Origin: Clostridia bacterium
Lineage (GTDB): Bacteria; Bacillota; Clostridia; Christensenellales; Borkfalkiaceae
Direction: 5' to 3'
NCBI GenBank assembly: GCA_017504065.1
Contig: JAFVRU010000126.1
Span: 1-7,848 of the forward strand
Length of the DNA stretch: 7,848 bases
The translations under genes and the position numbers were made by a program. The notes beneath the pieces are model-generated. The model worked only from the letters and a program-made list of their open reading frames with translations, had not been told where the DNA came from and searched no databases. Shown piece by piece: positions 1 to 5,668 of this stretch (the first letter of the stretch is position 1; each line of letters opens with the position of its first letter).

Positions 1-1206
1 ATTCAGCCGATCACGCAAGAAAATGCGGGGAAATACCGTATTTTACATGCGGAAGCCGTTTCTTTGATCGAGAGCGCAGGCGCGGCGTATGCGGGCACGA
101 TTTATCAAAACGTTCGCGAAATCCATAGCGCTACGTTTATCGGTACGGGGAAATTATCTGAATTACAAGAACGGTTAGCGGGATTGGAAAATATCACCAT
201 TCTATTTAACGGCGAGCTCTCCCCTTCCCAGACGTTGAATGTTTCCGCATTATTGGACGATCGAAAAGTCATTGACCGAACAACCTTGATTTTAGATATC
301 TTTGCAAAAAACGCTAAAAGTAGCGAAGGAAAACTGCAAGTAGAATTGGCGCAATTAAAATATCTGTATCCGCGTCTAAAAGGCAAAGGTAGCGCCCTTT
401 CAAGGCTTGGTGGCGGAGTCGGTACGCGCGGGCCGGGCGAAACGCAGTTGGAAACTGATCGACGCTATATCCGTAACCGTATAAAATTCTTGGAAAACCG
501 CTTGAAAGAAACGGAAAAACGCCGCGCATTTCAAACAGCGCGGCGTAAAAAAAACGAAGTCAAGACAATCGCTTTGATTGGATATACCAACACGGGAAAA
601 TCCACAATGTTGAACTTATTGACGGGCGCGGACGTTTATACGAAAAACGAGCTCTTTGCCACACTCGACCCGACGACTCGGAAATGTAAAATCGACGACG
701 TGGAGTTTTTACTCGTAGACACCGTCGGTTTTTTGCAGGATTTGCCGCATAATCTCATCGAAGCGTTTAAATCGACTTTAGAAAGCGCTCTGCATTGTGA
801 TCTTGCTTTGATCGTATGCGACGCGACGGGCGAATACGATATGCAACTACAAACAACCTTAAAGACTTTGGAAGAAATGCAATTTTCATCCCCCTATCTC
901 GTTGTCATGAATAAAAGCGAAGCTTGCACGGATTTTTCTAGATTCCCTTACGGAAGCATTCCCGTTTCCGCAAAAGAAAACAAAGGTTTTGAGCGTTTAG
1001 AACGAGAAATTCTGCACGTTTTTCAAAAAGAATATATCCGATGTCAATTATTTATCCCTTATACAAAGACGTCGGATTATAACAAAAAGAAAACTTTGAT
1101 TACGGAAAAATCCATAGAATACACGGACGATGGGCAATACGTAGTTGCAATCATTCCCGTTCGATATGAGAAACTATTTGCCGAATATATAGAAAAACTC
1201 TTATGA
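1..1206 (+). CDS. hflX: GTPase HflX (3' part; start lies left of the window)
   Basis: HflX is a cytoplasmic translational GTPase that binds the 50S subunit and splits stalled or hibernating ribosomes (family knowledge). The frame is open from base 1, so the true start is outside; 401 residues are visible of a usual 410-430 or so, and the TTG at 64 is only an internal codon. Visible order: N-terminal HflX domain (about 1-135) ending in the family signature GTRGPGETQLETDRR (about 141-155), a basic helical linker (about 156-188), then the G domain: P-loop GYTNTGKS (194-201), G2 around DPTTR, G3 DTVGF (about 240-244), G4 NKSE (304-307) and G5 SAKE (about 323-326). A short C-terminal domain follows. 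The odd point is G4: the usual NKxD aspartate that reads guanine is glutamate here. The stop codon lies inside a terminator hairpin, so the gene ends its transcript. The assignment is firm. Confidence 0.96.
   Translation: MQPITQENAGKYRILHAEAVSLIESAGAAYAGTIYQNVREIHSATFIGTGKLSELQERLAGLENITILFNGELSPSQTLNVSALLDDRKVIDRTTLILDIFAKNAKSSEGKLQVELAQLKYLYPRLKGKGSALSRLGGGVGTRGPGETQLETDRRYIRNRIKFLENRLKETEKRRAFQTARRKKNEVKTIALIGYTNTGKSTMLNLLTGADVYTKNELFATLDPTTRKCKIDDVEFLLVDTVGFLQDLPHNLIEAFKSTLESALHCDLALIVCDATGEYDMQLQTTLKTLEEMQFSSPYLVVMNKSEACTDFSRFPYGSIPVSAKENKGFERLEREILHVFQKEYIRCQLFIPYTKTSDYNKKKTLITEKSIEYTDDGQYVVAIIPVRYEKLFAEYIEKLL
519..546. repeat. GC-rich perfect inverted repeat inside hflX
   Basis: Two 9-base arms, ACGCCGCGC (519-527) and GCGCGGCGT (538-546), are exact reverse complements around a 10-base loop. 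The arms are much more GC-rich than the flanks. Read on the minus strand, the hairpin is followed by a run of five T (complement of 514-518), the form of an intrinsic terminator for antisense transcription into hflX. It encodes the basic linker (KRRAFQTARRKK) before the G domain, so codon choice for paired arginines and alanines may explain it by chance. Confidence 0.4.
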
Positions 1207-1226
1207 TTTCGTCATAAGAGTTTTTT
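1193..1226. terminator. Bidirectional intrinsic terminator between hflX and the Cys-rich gene
   Basis: AAAAACTCTTATGA (1193-1206) pairs perfectly with the following TCATAAGAGTTTTT (1212-1225) around a 5-base loop TTTCG. A T-rich tract follows on the plus strand. On the minus strand the same hairpin ends in TTTTTCTATATA. It therefore serves both the rightward hflX and the leftward gene whose stop is at 1229-1231. The left arm contains the last codons and the TGA stop of hflX. Confidence 0.9.
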
Positions 1227-1228
1227 CG

Positions 1229-1411
1229 TTATTTTTCATTATAATCTGCGGGATTGGTATAGATTTTGTCAATTTTAATCGACGCAACGTCTTTGAAATC
1301 AATACATTTCCCGCAATTATCACAAATTTTCGTAGGATCAAGATCGCAAGTCTCGCACTCCATACATTCTATACAATCCCGATCGTACAATACGCATTTT
1401 TCACCGATCAT
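1229..1411 (-). CDS. Small cysteine-rich protein, 60 aa, probable metal or Fe-S binding
   Basis: I do not recognise this protein. It is 60 residues, acidic, with eight cysteines at 6, 13, 16, 19, 22, 30, 33 and 36, giving C-x2-C-x2-C-x2-C followed by C-x2-C-x2-C. No signal peptide or membrane segment is seen, so it should be cytoplasmic. The spacing resembles ferredoxin-like or zinc-knuckle clusters, but no known fold can be assigned from sequence alone. Start choice: an in-frame ATG at 1445-1447 would give 72 residues, but it falls between the -35 and -10 of the gene's own promoter and has no ribosome binding site. The ATG at 1409-1411 has GGAG 8 nt upstream (1420-1423) and a leader of about 20 nt. 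The gene is monocistronic, divergent from lexA and convergent with hflX. Existence as a gene is well supported by promoter, Shine-Dalgarno site and terminator; function is unknown. Confidence 0.8.
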   Translation of the reverse strand: MIGEKCVLYDRDCIECMECETCDLDPTKICDNCGKCIDFKDVASIKIDKIYTNPADYNEK

Positions 1412-1437
1412 AACACGCTCTCCGTTCCGTTTTTTAA

Positions 1438-1466
1438 AGTATAGCATATTTTGGTATATTTGTCAA
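1438..1466 (-). promoter_or_regulatory. Sigma-A-type promoter of the Cys-rich gene
   Basis: On the minus strand TTGACA (1461-1466) and TATACT (1438-1443) are separated by exactly 17 nt, and TG one base before the -10 makes it an extended -10. Transcription should start near 1431. This is the closest match to consensus in the window. It implies strong expression unless repressed; no operator overlapping it is evident. Confidence 0.85.
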
Positions 1467-1521
1467 TAAACTTCATTATAATTTAGTAAAGGAAATTTAT
1501 TGGAAAAATTTTTAAAAATAG

Positions 1522-1535
1522 TAAACATTTGTTTG
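1522..1535. promoter_or_regulatory. Probable LexA (DinR-type) operator
   Basis: The reverse strand reads CAAACAAATGTTTA, matching 12 of 14 positions of the B. subtilis LexA/DinR consensus CGAACRNRYGTTYC. The two mismatches are the second and last positions. The core is a dyad, AAAC-N4-GTTT. It overlaps the -35 of the lexA promoter (1533-1538), the position expected for autorepression. Its 3' edge is about 55 bp from the -35 of the divergent gene, so control of that gene is less likely. Confidence 0.7.
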
Positions 1536-1561
1536 CGTTTTTTAAAAAAGTATGCTATAAT
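1533..1561 (+). promoter_or_regulatory. lexA promoter, extended -10
   Basis: TATAAT at 1556-1561 is preceded by TGC, giving an extended -10. A 17-nt spacer leads back to TTGCGT (1533-1538), a weak -35. Transcription should start near 1568, leaving about 28 nt of leader. The ribosome binding site is weak (AGTGGGA near 1582-1588, before the ATG at 1596). Confidence 0.75.
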
Positions 1562-1595
1562 GAACTTGTAAACAAAAGAAAAGTGGGATTTTGCA

Positions 1596-2192
1596 ATGGT
1601 AAACGAAGAAAAATTAATAAGAGTAATGGACTATATTCGGAAATTTTCCGAAGAAAACGGATACACGCCTTCCGTTCGTGAAATTGGCAAGGAATGTGGG
1701 ATCAAATCCACCGCCACCGTTCATAGTTATCTGGCAAAATTGCAAACCAAGGGATATTTGAATAAGGCAACCAACAAAAAACGTTCGGTAACCATCGGAA
1801 AGAGCGCAGGCGTAAGCATTCCTTTAATCGGTGTGGTAACGGCTGGGCAACCCGTATTTGCGTATGAAAATTACGAAGATTATTATACTTTTCCTGCAGG
1901 AGAGTTTCAAGGCGAAGATTTATTCATGCTCCGCGTAGAAGGTACGTCCATGATCGACGCAGGGATCATGAACGGAGATAAAATCATTGTAAGAAGACAA
2001 CAAACGGCGGAAAACGGTGAAATTGTCGTTGCGTTGGTGGAAGATTCGGCAACCGTAAAGAGATTTTTTAGAAAAAACGGTCAAATCGTATTACACCCCG
2101 AAAACGAAGCGTTAAGCGACATGATTTATCAAGACAGAGAAGTTTCCATTCTCGGCAAAGTCATCGGTTTAATGCGGAATTACCGTTCTTAA
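1596..2192 (+). CDS. lexA: LexA SOS repressor / S24 self-cleaving protein
   Basis: LexA represses DNA-damage response genes. RecA filaments trigger its self-cleavage, which derepresses them (family knowledge). At 198 residues it is of normal length. Residues 1-65 form the winged helix DNA-binding domain, with TPSVREIG and the helix around STATVHSYLAKL matching Gram-positive LexA. The scissile Ala83-Gly84 bond lies in VVTAGQP. The catalytic serine is Ser118 in EGTSM and the general base is Lys155 in SATVKRF, so the protein should be cleavable. A LexA-like operator overlaps its promoter, which fits autoregulation. In B. subtilis lexA is divergent from the cell-division inhibitor gene yneA; here the divergent gene is an unrelated cysteine-rich protein. 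The ATG at 1596 is the only good start. The assignment is firm. Confidence 0.97.
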   Translation: MVNEEKLIRVMDYIRKFSEENGYTPSVREIGKECGIKSTATVHSYLAKLQTKGYLNKATNKKRSVTIGKSAGVSIPLIGVVTAGQPVFAYENYEDYYTFPAGEFQGEDLFMLRVEGTSMIDAGIMNGDKIIVRRQQTAENGEIVVALVEDSATVKRFFRKNGQIVLHPENEALSDMIYQDREVSILGKVIGLMRNYRS

Positions 2193-2210
2193 AACCCCTA
2201 TTTAAAACGT

Positions 2211-2240
2211 AAACACCCGTTGTTACAACGGGTGTTTTTA
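2211..2240. terminator. Terminator between lexA and rluB
   Basis: AAACACCCGTTG (2211-2222) pairs perfectly with CAACGGGTGTTT (2226-2237) around a 3-base loop, followed by more T on the plus strand. The hairpin starts 18 nt after the lexA stop. It is just beyond the stop of leftward rluB (2242-2244), so it probably also ends the long leftward operon, although the minus-strand T tract is broken (TTTACGTTTT). Confidence 0.88.
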
Positions 2241-2241
2241 A

Positions 2242-2946
2242 TTACAAGCCTTTCAAATAAGAAATTTCTTCTTGCGTGAGTTTCCGAACTTTGCCGCGAT
2301 CCAAACCGCGCAGCTTCAACTGTCCTATGCTGACGCGTTTTAACAATTCCACGTTCTTCCCAATCGCTTCAAACATACGGCGCACTTGTCTATTTTTTCC
2401 TTCGGTGATAGTAATGTGCACTTTCGTATACGCTTTGTTCGTTTCGACGATATGCGCTTTACATTTTTTGGTCAAGACGCCGTCAAGCTCTATCCCCGAA
2501 CGAATAGGATTTAAATCTTTTTCCGTCAACGTTCCTTCGATTTTCGCCATATACGTTTTCGGAATTTCCGTTTTCGGGTGTGTTAAACGAAACGCTAAAT
2601 CCCCGTCGTTCGTTAAAATTAACAGTCCTTCCGTGCCGTAGTCCAATCTCCCGACGGGAAATACCCGACCAGACGTTTCGGGAAGTAAATCCATAATCGT
2701 TTTTCTACCCCGATCATCGGAAACCGTACAAACGACGCCTTTCGGTTTATTCATAATATAATATTCGAGTTCTTTTTCACCGCTTAAAACCGGCTGATCG
2801 TCCAAAGTAACGACGTCTTCTTCCTGTACGTCCGCGCCCAATAGCGCTGTAACGCCGTTGATTTTAATTCGTCCGGCTTCGATCATTTCATCTGCGTGGC
2901 GTCTACTTGCAACGCCTTGTTCCGCTAAATATTTGTTAATCCGCAT
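2242..2946 (-). CDS. rluB: 23S rRNA pseudouridine synthase, RluB/RsuA family
   Basis: Enzymes of this family convert a uridine to pseudouridine in 23S rRNA helix 93 (family knowledge). The protein is 234 residues with an S4 RNA-binding domain at about 1-47 (MRINKYLAEQGVASRRHAD). The catalytic domain carries GRLDYGTEGLLILTNDG with catalytic Asp102, and the RluB/RluE-type EGKNRQVRRMF is at about 182-192. Start choice: the frame is open to 3051 with an upstream ATG, but those 35 extra residues look unlike the family and would overlap dacF by 77 nt. The ATG at 2944-2946 begins exactly at the S4 domain and leaves a 28-nt gap after dacF; its Shine-Dalgarno site is weak (GGAAAAAAG). It is the last gene of the leftward operon, in the same place as in the B. 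subtilis dacB-spmA-spmB-rluB order. RluB is preferred over RsuA, RluE or RluF by context and length. Confidence 0.93.
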   Translation of the reverse strand: MRINKYLAEQGVASRRHADEMIEAGRIKINGVTALLGADVQEEDVVTLDDQPVLSGEKELEYYIMNKPKGVVCTVSDDRGRKTIMDLLPETSGRVFPVGRLDYGTEGLLILTNDGDLAFRLTHPKTEIPKTYMAKIEGTLTEKDLNPIRSGIELDGVLTKKCKAHIVETNKAYTKVHITITEGKNRQVRRMFEAIGKNVELLKRVSIGQLKLRGLDRGKVRKLTQEEISYLKGL

Positions 2947-2974
2947 AAATCTTTTTTCCAAGTATATTTTGTAC

Positions 2975-4024
2975 TTATAGTTTATATAAATTCCCCGAAA
3001 AAAGCAAGTGTTTTGCGAGATATATTTCAAATTCCCCGACGATTTCTCCATCTTTTTTGTTGTACTCCGTTTTCTTTGGATACGTTTTGACGGATAATAA
3101 CTCCCGTTCTTCTTTTAAAAGCGGATAACTATACGCCCGCCGCGCGCAACCAACGTATTCCCTTTTCCCGTCTAGGATTTTGAGCGGAGTTTCCGCGCCT
3201 AAAATTTGCACGTATTCATAAGCCGAGAACGCGTCGTCTAATAATTGCGCGGAACGTTCGTACGTCATAGAGCAATTTAATACCGTGCAAACCAAAGTCA
3301 TATTCTCCCGTGTTGCAGCGGAAACCAAACACCGACCCGCCTGTTTGGTATAACCCGTCTTGACTCCGATTGCCCCTTCGTAATTTGTCAGCATTTTATT
3401 CTTATTTTTCCAATTCCGCATTCGATAATATTGCGTGGAAACGATTTGACGGAGGATCGGATTTTCCAAAGCGTAACAAGTGATATATGATAAATCTCGA
3501 GCCGTAGTATAATGCCCATTGCACGGTAGTCCGTGTGGATTACAAAAACGGCTATGCAGCGCTCCTGCTTTTTGCGCGACGGTATTCATCATGGTAGAAA
3601 AACGCGGGATATCTCCCCCGAAACGGATAGCAAGCGCCGTAGCGCAATCGTTGCCGGAGCGTAGCATTAATCCATACAACAAATCTTCTACCGTATAAAC
3701 GTCGCCGCTTTTTAAATACACAGACGAGCCTTCTACGCCTTCCGCTGCATTAGGAATGACGATTTGTTCTTGTAAATCGTCGCATTGTTCGAGTACGGTT
3801 GCCGCCGTTAGGATTTTCGTTGTACTCGCCATCGGCAAAGCTTCGTCGCTGTTCCATGCGTATAGAATTCGTCTACTACTTTGCTCCATCACGCATTCGG
3901 CTTTTGCTATACCGTACTGCGGAGTTTCCGCTTTCGCAATTTTTAATATTGGCGATATAGAAGTTAGCGTATATAGTGTTAAAGCCACGAGTCCAAAAAA
4001 ATAAAAGCGTTTTTTCCGTTGCAT
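2975..4024 (-). CDS. dacF: D-alanyl-D-alanine carboxypeptidase, S11 family (DacF/PBP5-like)
   Basis: This secreted penicillin-binding enzyme removes the terminal D-Ala from peptidoglycan stem peptides and limits cross-linking. DacF-type enzymes often act in vegetative wall or spore cortex (family knowledge). It is 349 residues. A basic start and hydrophobic stretch (about 8-28) end in AKA, with likely cleavage after Ala32. The three active-site motifs are present: Ser67-x-x-Lys70 (ASTTK), Ser123-Gly-Asn125, and Lys222-Thr-Gly224 in GVKTGYTKQ. A beta-rich PBP5-type C-terminal domain follows (about 275-345). It stops right after that domain (ending FSGNLYKL), without the C-terminal amphipathic helix that anchors PBP5-type enzymes, so it may be released or held by an uncleaved signal. 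The start lies 1 nt after the ytfJ stop with only a weak Shine-Dalgarno site, suggesting translational coupling. The family is firm; dacF rather than dacA or dacB rests on the neighbours. Confidence 0.92.
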   Translation of the reverse strand: MQRKKRFYFFGLVALTLYTLTSISPILKIAKAETPQYGIAKAECVMEQSSRRILYAWNSDEALPMASTTKILTAATVLEQCDDLQEQIVIPNAAEGVEGSSVYLKSGDVYTVEDLLYGLMLRSGNDCATALAIRFGGDIPRFSTMMNTVAQKAGALHSRFCNPHGLPCNGHYTTARDLSYITCYALENPILRQIVSTQYYRMRNWKNKNKMLTNYEGAIGVKTGYTKQAGRCLVSAATRENMTLVCTVLNCSMTYERSAQLLDDAFSAYEYVQILGAETPLKILDGKREYVGCARRAYSYPLLKEERELLSVKTYPKKTEYNKKDGEIVGEFEIYLAKHLLFSGNLYKL

Positions 4025-4025
4025 A

Positions 4026-4397
4026 TCAGTCTTTCGCCATTACGTCGCGAAGAATTTCCCCCGCGCGTTCAATCAAGTTGTCAATGGGTTCGTCCGTGAT
4101 ACGGAGAATATGGCAGGTTTTTCCGTCGTCCACCAAAAAGCCCATGGGTTTCATACTAATTACCGCGCCGCTCCCGCCGGCAAACGGAAACGTGTCGGTT
4201 TCTTTTACAATTTTTACGTCGCCGTATTCCCCACCGCCCGAAAGATTGCCGAGCGTTACTTTGGAAAACGGAATAATTTGAAATCCGCTCGCCGTGATAA
4301 TCGGCTTTCCGATGACTGTATTCACGTCTGTAAGCGTGTCCAACTGTTCAAACGACGAATGGATTAAGTTGTTGATTTTTTGATGTTTTTCAGCCAT
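4026..4397 (-). CDS. ytfJ: GerW/YtfJ-family sporulation protein
   Basis: In B. subtilis YtfJ (GerW) is a forespore protein linked to spore germination and cortex-lytic enzyme function; the family is widespread in spore-forming Clostridia (family knowledge). The protein is 123 residues, soluble, with the family pattern in order: DVNTVIGKPI (24-33), IIPFSKV (41-47), a glycine-rich segment LSGGGEYGD, then GGSGAVISMKPMGFLV (74-89). Its first 34 nt overlap the end of the DUF2953-like gene in another frame. AAAGGAG lies about 14 nt upstream of the ATG, slightly far but the only good site. dacF begins 1 nt after its stop. The pairing with a DUF2953-like gene and dacF is typical of spore formers, so the organism probably sporulates or descends from sporulators. 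Confidence 0.93.
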   Translation of the reverse strand: MAEKHQKINNLIHSSFEQLDTLTDVNTVIGKPIITASGFQIIPFSKVTLGNLSGGGEYGDVKIVKETDTFPFAGGSGAVISMKPMGFLVDDGKTCHILRITDEPIDNLIERAGEILRDVMAKD

Positions 4398-4915
4398 AAT
4401 ATTTTCAATTTCTCCTTTAAAAACTTGATGAAATTACATAAAAGTATAAACAAATTAAAAAAGAAAACGCAATGAAAAGAGATTCTTAACACGTCTCCGT
4501 CCGTGAGCCAAAGATTGTTTTCAATTCGCTCCTTTCTACCGCCGATGATAAAAAAATAGGTGCGTAAAATTCCGTGCGCAAGCGACGTGGGGAGTAGATA
4601 TTCCGCCCCTGTCTCCGTCGTTAGGATCAAAGAACGTAAACGGAACGTTTTTAAAAACGAGAATTTTTTCCGTTCGTTGTTCATCTGTGCATACGGAATC
4701 AAAATTGCCTTTTTTTCGGAAACGTGCAAAGCGATTCCGCCCTGATACGTGGAAGCATATCCGCCGATCAGCTTGATAAATTTATATAGATAGACCGCAA
4801 ACGTAAATTTTCTTCTGTTCATATCGTAATGCGCGTCCGTTTCCAAAAAAATGGGGATAAATAATAAAACGGTCAACGCGACAAGGACGCCAAGCACAAG
4901 AAAAAACCTACCCAT
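4364..4915 (-). CDS. DUF2953-like membrane protein (start uncertain)
   Basis: The protein is 183 residues from the first ATG. It has a hydrophobic segment at about 4-23, a soluble middle (about 25-145), a second hydrophobic stretch (about 149-165, CVFFFNLFILLCNFIKFL) and a lysine-rich tail. Position between scpB and ytfJ and the general layout fit the DUF2953 proteins found there in many Clostridia. Motif similarity alone is modest, and the function is unknown in the family. The start is doubtful: the ATG at 4913-4915 has no Shine-Dalgarno site and sits inside a terminator-like hairpin. A GTG at 4895-4897 (177 residues) keeps the membrane segment and has GGTAGG 9 nt upstream. The 3' end overlaps ytfJ by 34 nt, implying coupled translation. 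It could also be a divergent sporulation membrane protein of another family. Confidence 0.7.
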   Translation of the reverse strand: MGRFFLVLGVLVALTVLLFIPIFLETDAHYDMNRRKFTFAVYLYKFIKLIGGYASTYQGGIALHVSEKKAILIPYAQMNNERKKFSFLKTFRLRSLILTTETGAEYLLPTSLAHGILRTYFFIIGGRKERIENNLWLTDGDVLRISFHCVFFFNLFILLCNFIKFLKEKLKILWLKNIKKSTT

Positions 4916-4935
4916 ATCAACAATATGGGCAGGTT
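4899..4935 (-). terminator. Terminator-like hairpin or attenuator between scpB and the DUF2953-like gene
   Basis: On the minus strand AACCTGCCCATAT (4923-4935) pairs with ATATGGGTAGGTT (4905-4917) around the loop TGTTG. In RNA all 13 positions pair, one as a G-U wobble. The right arm runs into a U-rich tract (six U from 4906 down to 4901, two of them in the stem). The hairpin begins 28 nt after the scpB stop and includes the first ATG of the next gene, so it could end or attenuate transcription after scpB, or mask that start. Confidence 0.6.
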
Positions 4936-4963
4936 GGTTGAAAGTATGTACTTGAAAAGTAAA

Positions 4964-5668
4964 TTATTGGATTTTAATTATCCCGTCTTCGATGTCTTTT
5001 AAAAAATCGGGAAACTCAAATCCGTCCATAGAACGCTTCTGCTCGACGTCCGTATTTTCGGCTTCGGGTAGCAGATCGGGATCGTTATTCGGATCGTATA
5101 CGTCTTTTTCGTATAAATAACTACTTTCTTCTTCGATGGAAGCGCTCAGTTCCGCAATTTTTGCCATCAATTCTTGATAATCGGGCAATTCCGCCAACGA
5201 TTTTAATTTGAAGCGTTTTAAGAAATTGTCCGTCGTGGCATATTGAATCGGTCTACCCGGCGAATCTTTTCTACCGCAAGGCTCGATCATATCCAAACTC
5301 AACAGCGTTGTAACCGCATAATCACTACTGATTCCGCGAATATGTTCCAACTCACCGCGGGTAATCGGCTGTTTGTATGCGATAATCGCCGCGCATTCCA
5401 AGATCGTACGGGTAAATTCCTTTTCCCGAATGGGCATCAACGACGCAGCGACGCATTCTTTGTATTCGGGATTGGTCGCGAACTGCAACTTGTGGTTGAA
5501 ATTGAGCAAACGGATACCGCAATCCCCCGTATAACGTTTTTCTAACTGATGAATGGCGGAATCGACTTCCCGTTTGGTAACGTTTAATTTTTCCCGCAAT
5601 AACTCGACGGGAACGGCGTCCCCCGCAGCAAATAAAATCGCTTCAATTATATTCGTCAATTTCTCCAA
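4964..5668 (-). CDS. scpB: Segregation and condensation protein ScpB
   Basis: ScpB dimers bind ScpA and, with SMC, form the condensin that organises and segregates the chromosome (family knowledge). The protein is 234 residues with two winged-helix domains: about 1-80 (IIEAILFAAGDAVPVELL) and about 85-165, where AYKQPITRGELEHIRG and DSPGRPIQYATTDNFL match the family. A long acidic tail (about 178-234) goes beyond the usual length of about 190-200 residues and ends with an aromatic-acidic stretch DGFEFPDFLKDIEDGI. The start is TTG at 5666-5668, supported by GAGGA (5677-5681) with 8-nt spacing; no ATG fits. It overlaps the end of scpA by 26 nt, so translation is probably coupled. A hairpin follows the stop. 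The assignment is firm. Confidence 0.96.
   Translation of the reverse strand: MEKLTNIIEAILFAAGDAVPVELLREKLNVTKREVDSAIHQLEKRYTGDCGIRLLNFNHKLQFATNPEYKECVAASLMPIREKEFTRTILECAAIIAYKQPITRGELEHIRGISSDYAVTTLLSLDMIEPCGRKDSPGRPIQYATTDNFLKRFKLKSLAELPDYQELMAKIAELSASIEEESSYLYEKDVYDPNNDPDLLPEAENTDVEQKRSMDGFEFPDFLKDIEDGIIKIQ

Noticed and set aside
1266..1469. Open frame opposite the Cys-rich gene on the plus strand
   Set aside because: It lies antisense to a gene with its own promoter, binding site and terminator, and has no recognisable domain.
1562..1573. Second SOS box GAAC-TTGT-AAAC just after the lexA -10
   Set aside because: Only the left half-site fits; the right half should be GTTC or GTTT in the same reading, so there is no dyad.
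2947..3051. Upstream ATG giving rluB 35 more N-terminal residues
   Set aside because: The extra residues are unlike the S4 domain start and would overlap dacF by 77 nt; the ATG at 2944-2946 begins exactly at the conserved domain.
4941..4967. Sporulation sigma-E-like promoter before the DUF2953-like gene (ATAATTT and CATACTTT on the minus strand)
   Set aside because: The spacing is 12 nt, short for sigma-E, and the -10 has a mismatch at a conserved position; one AT-rich match is too likely by chance.
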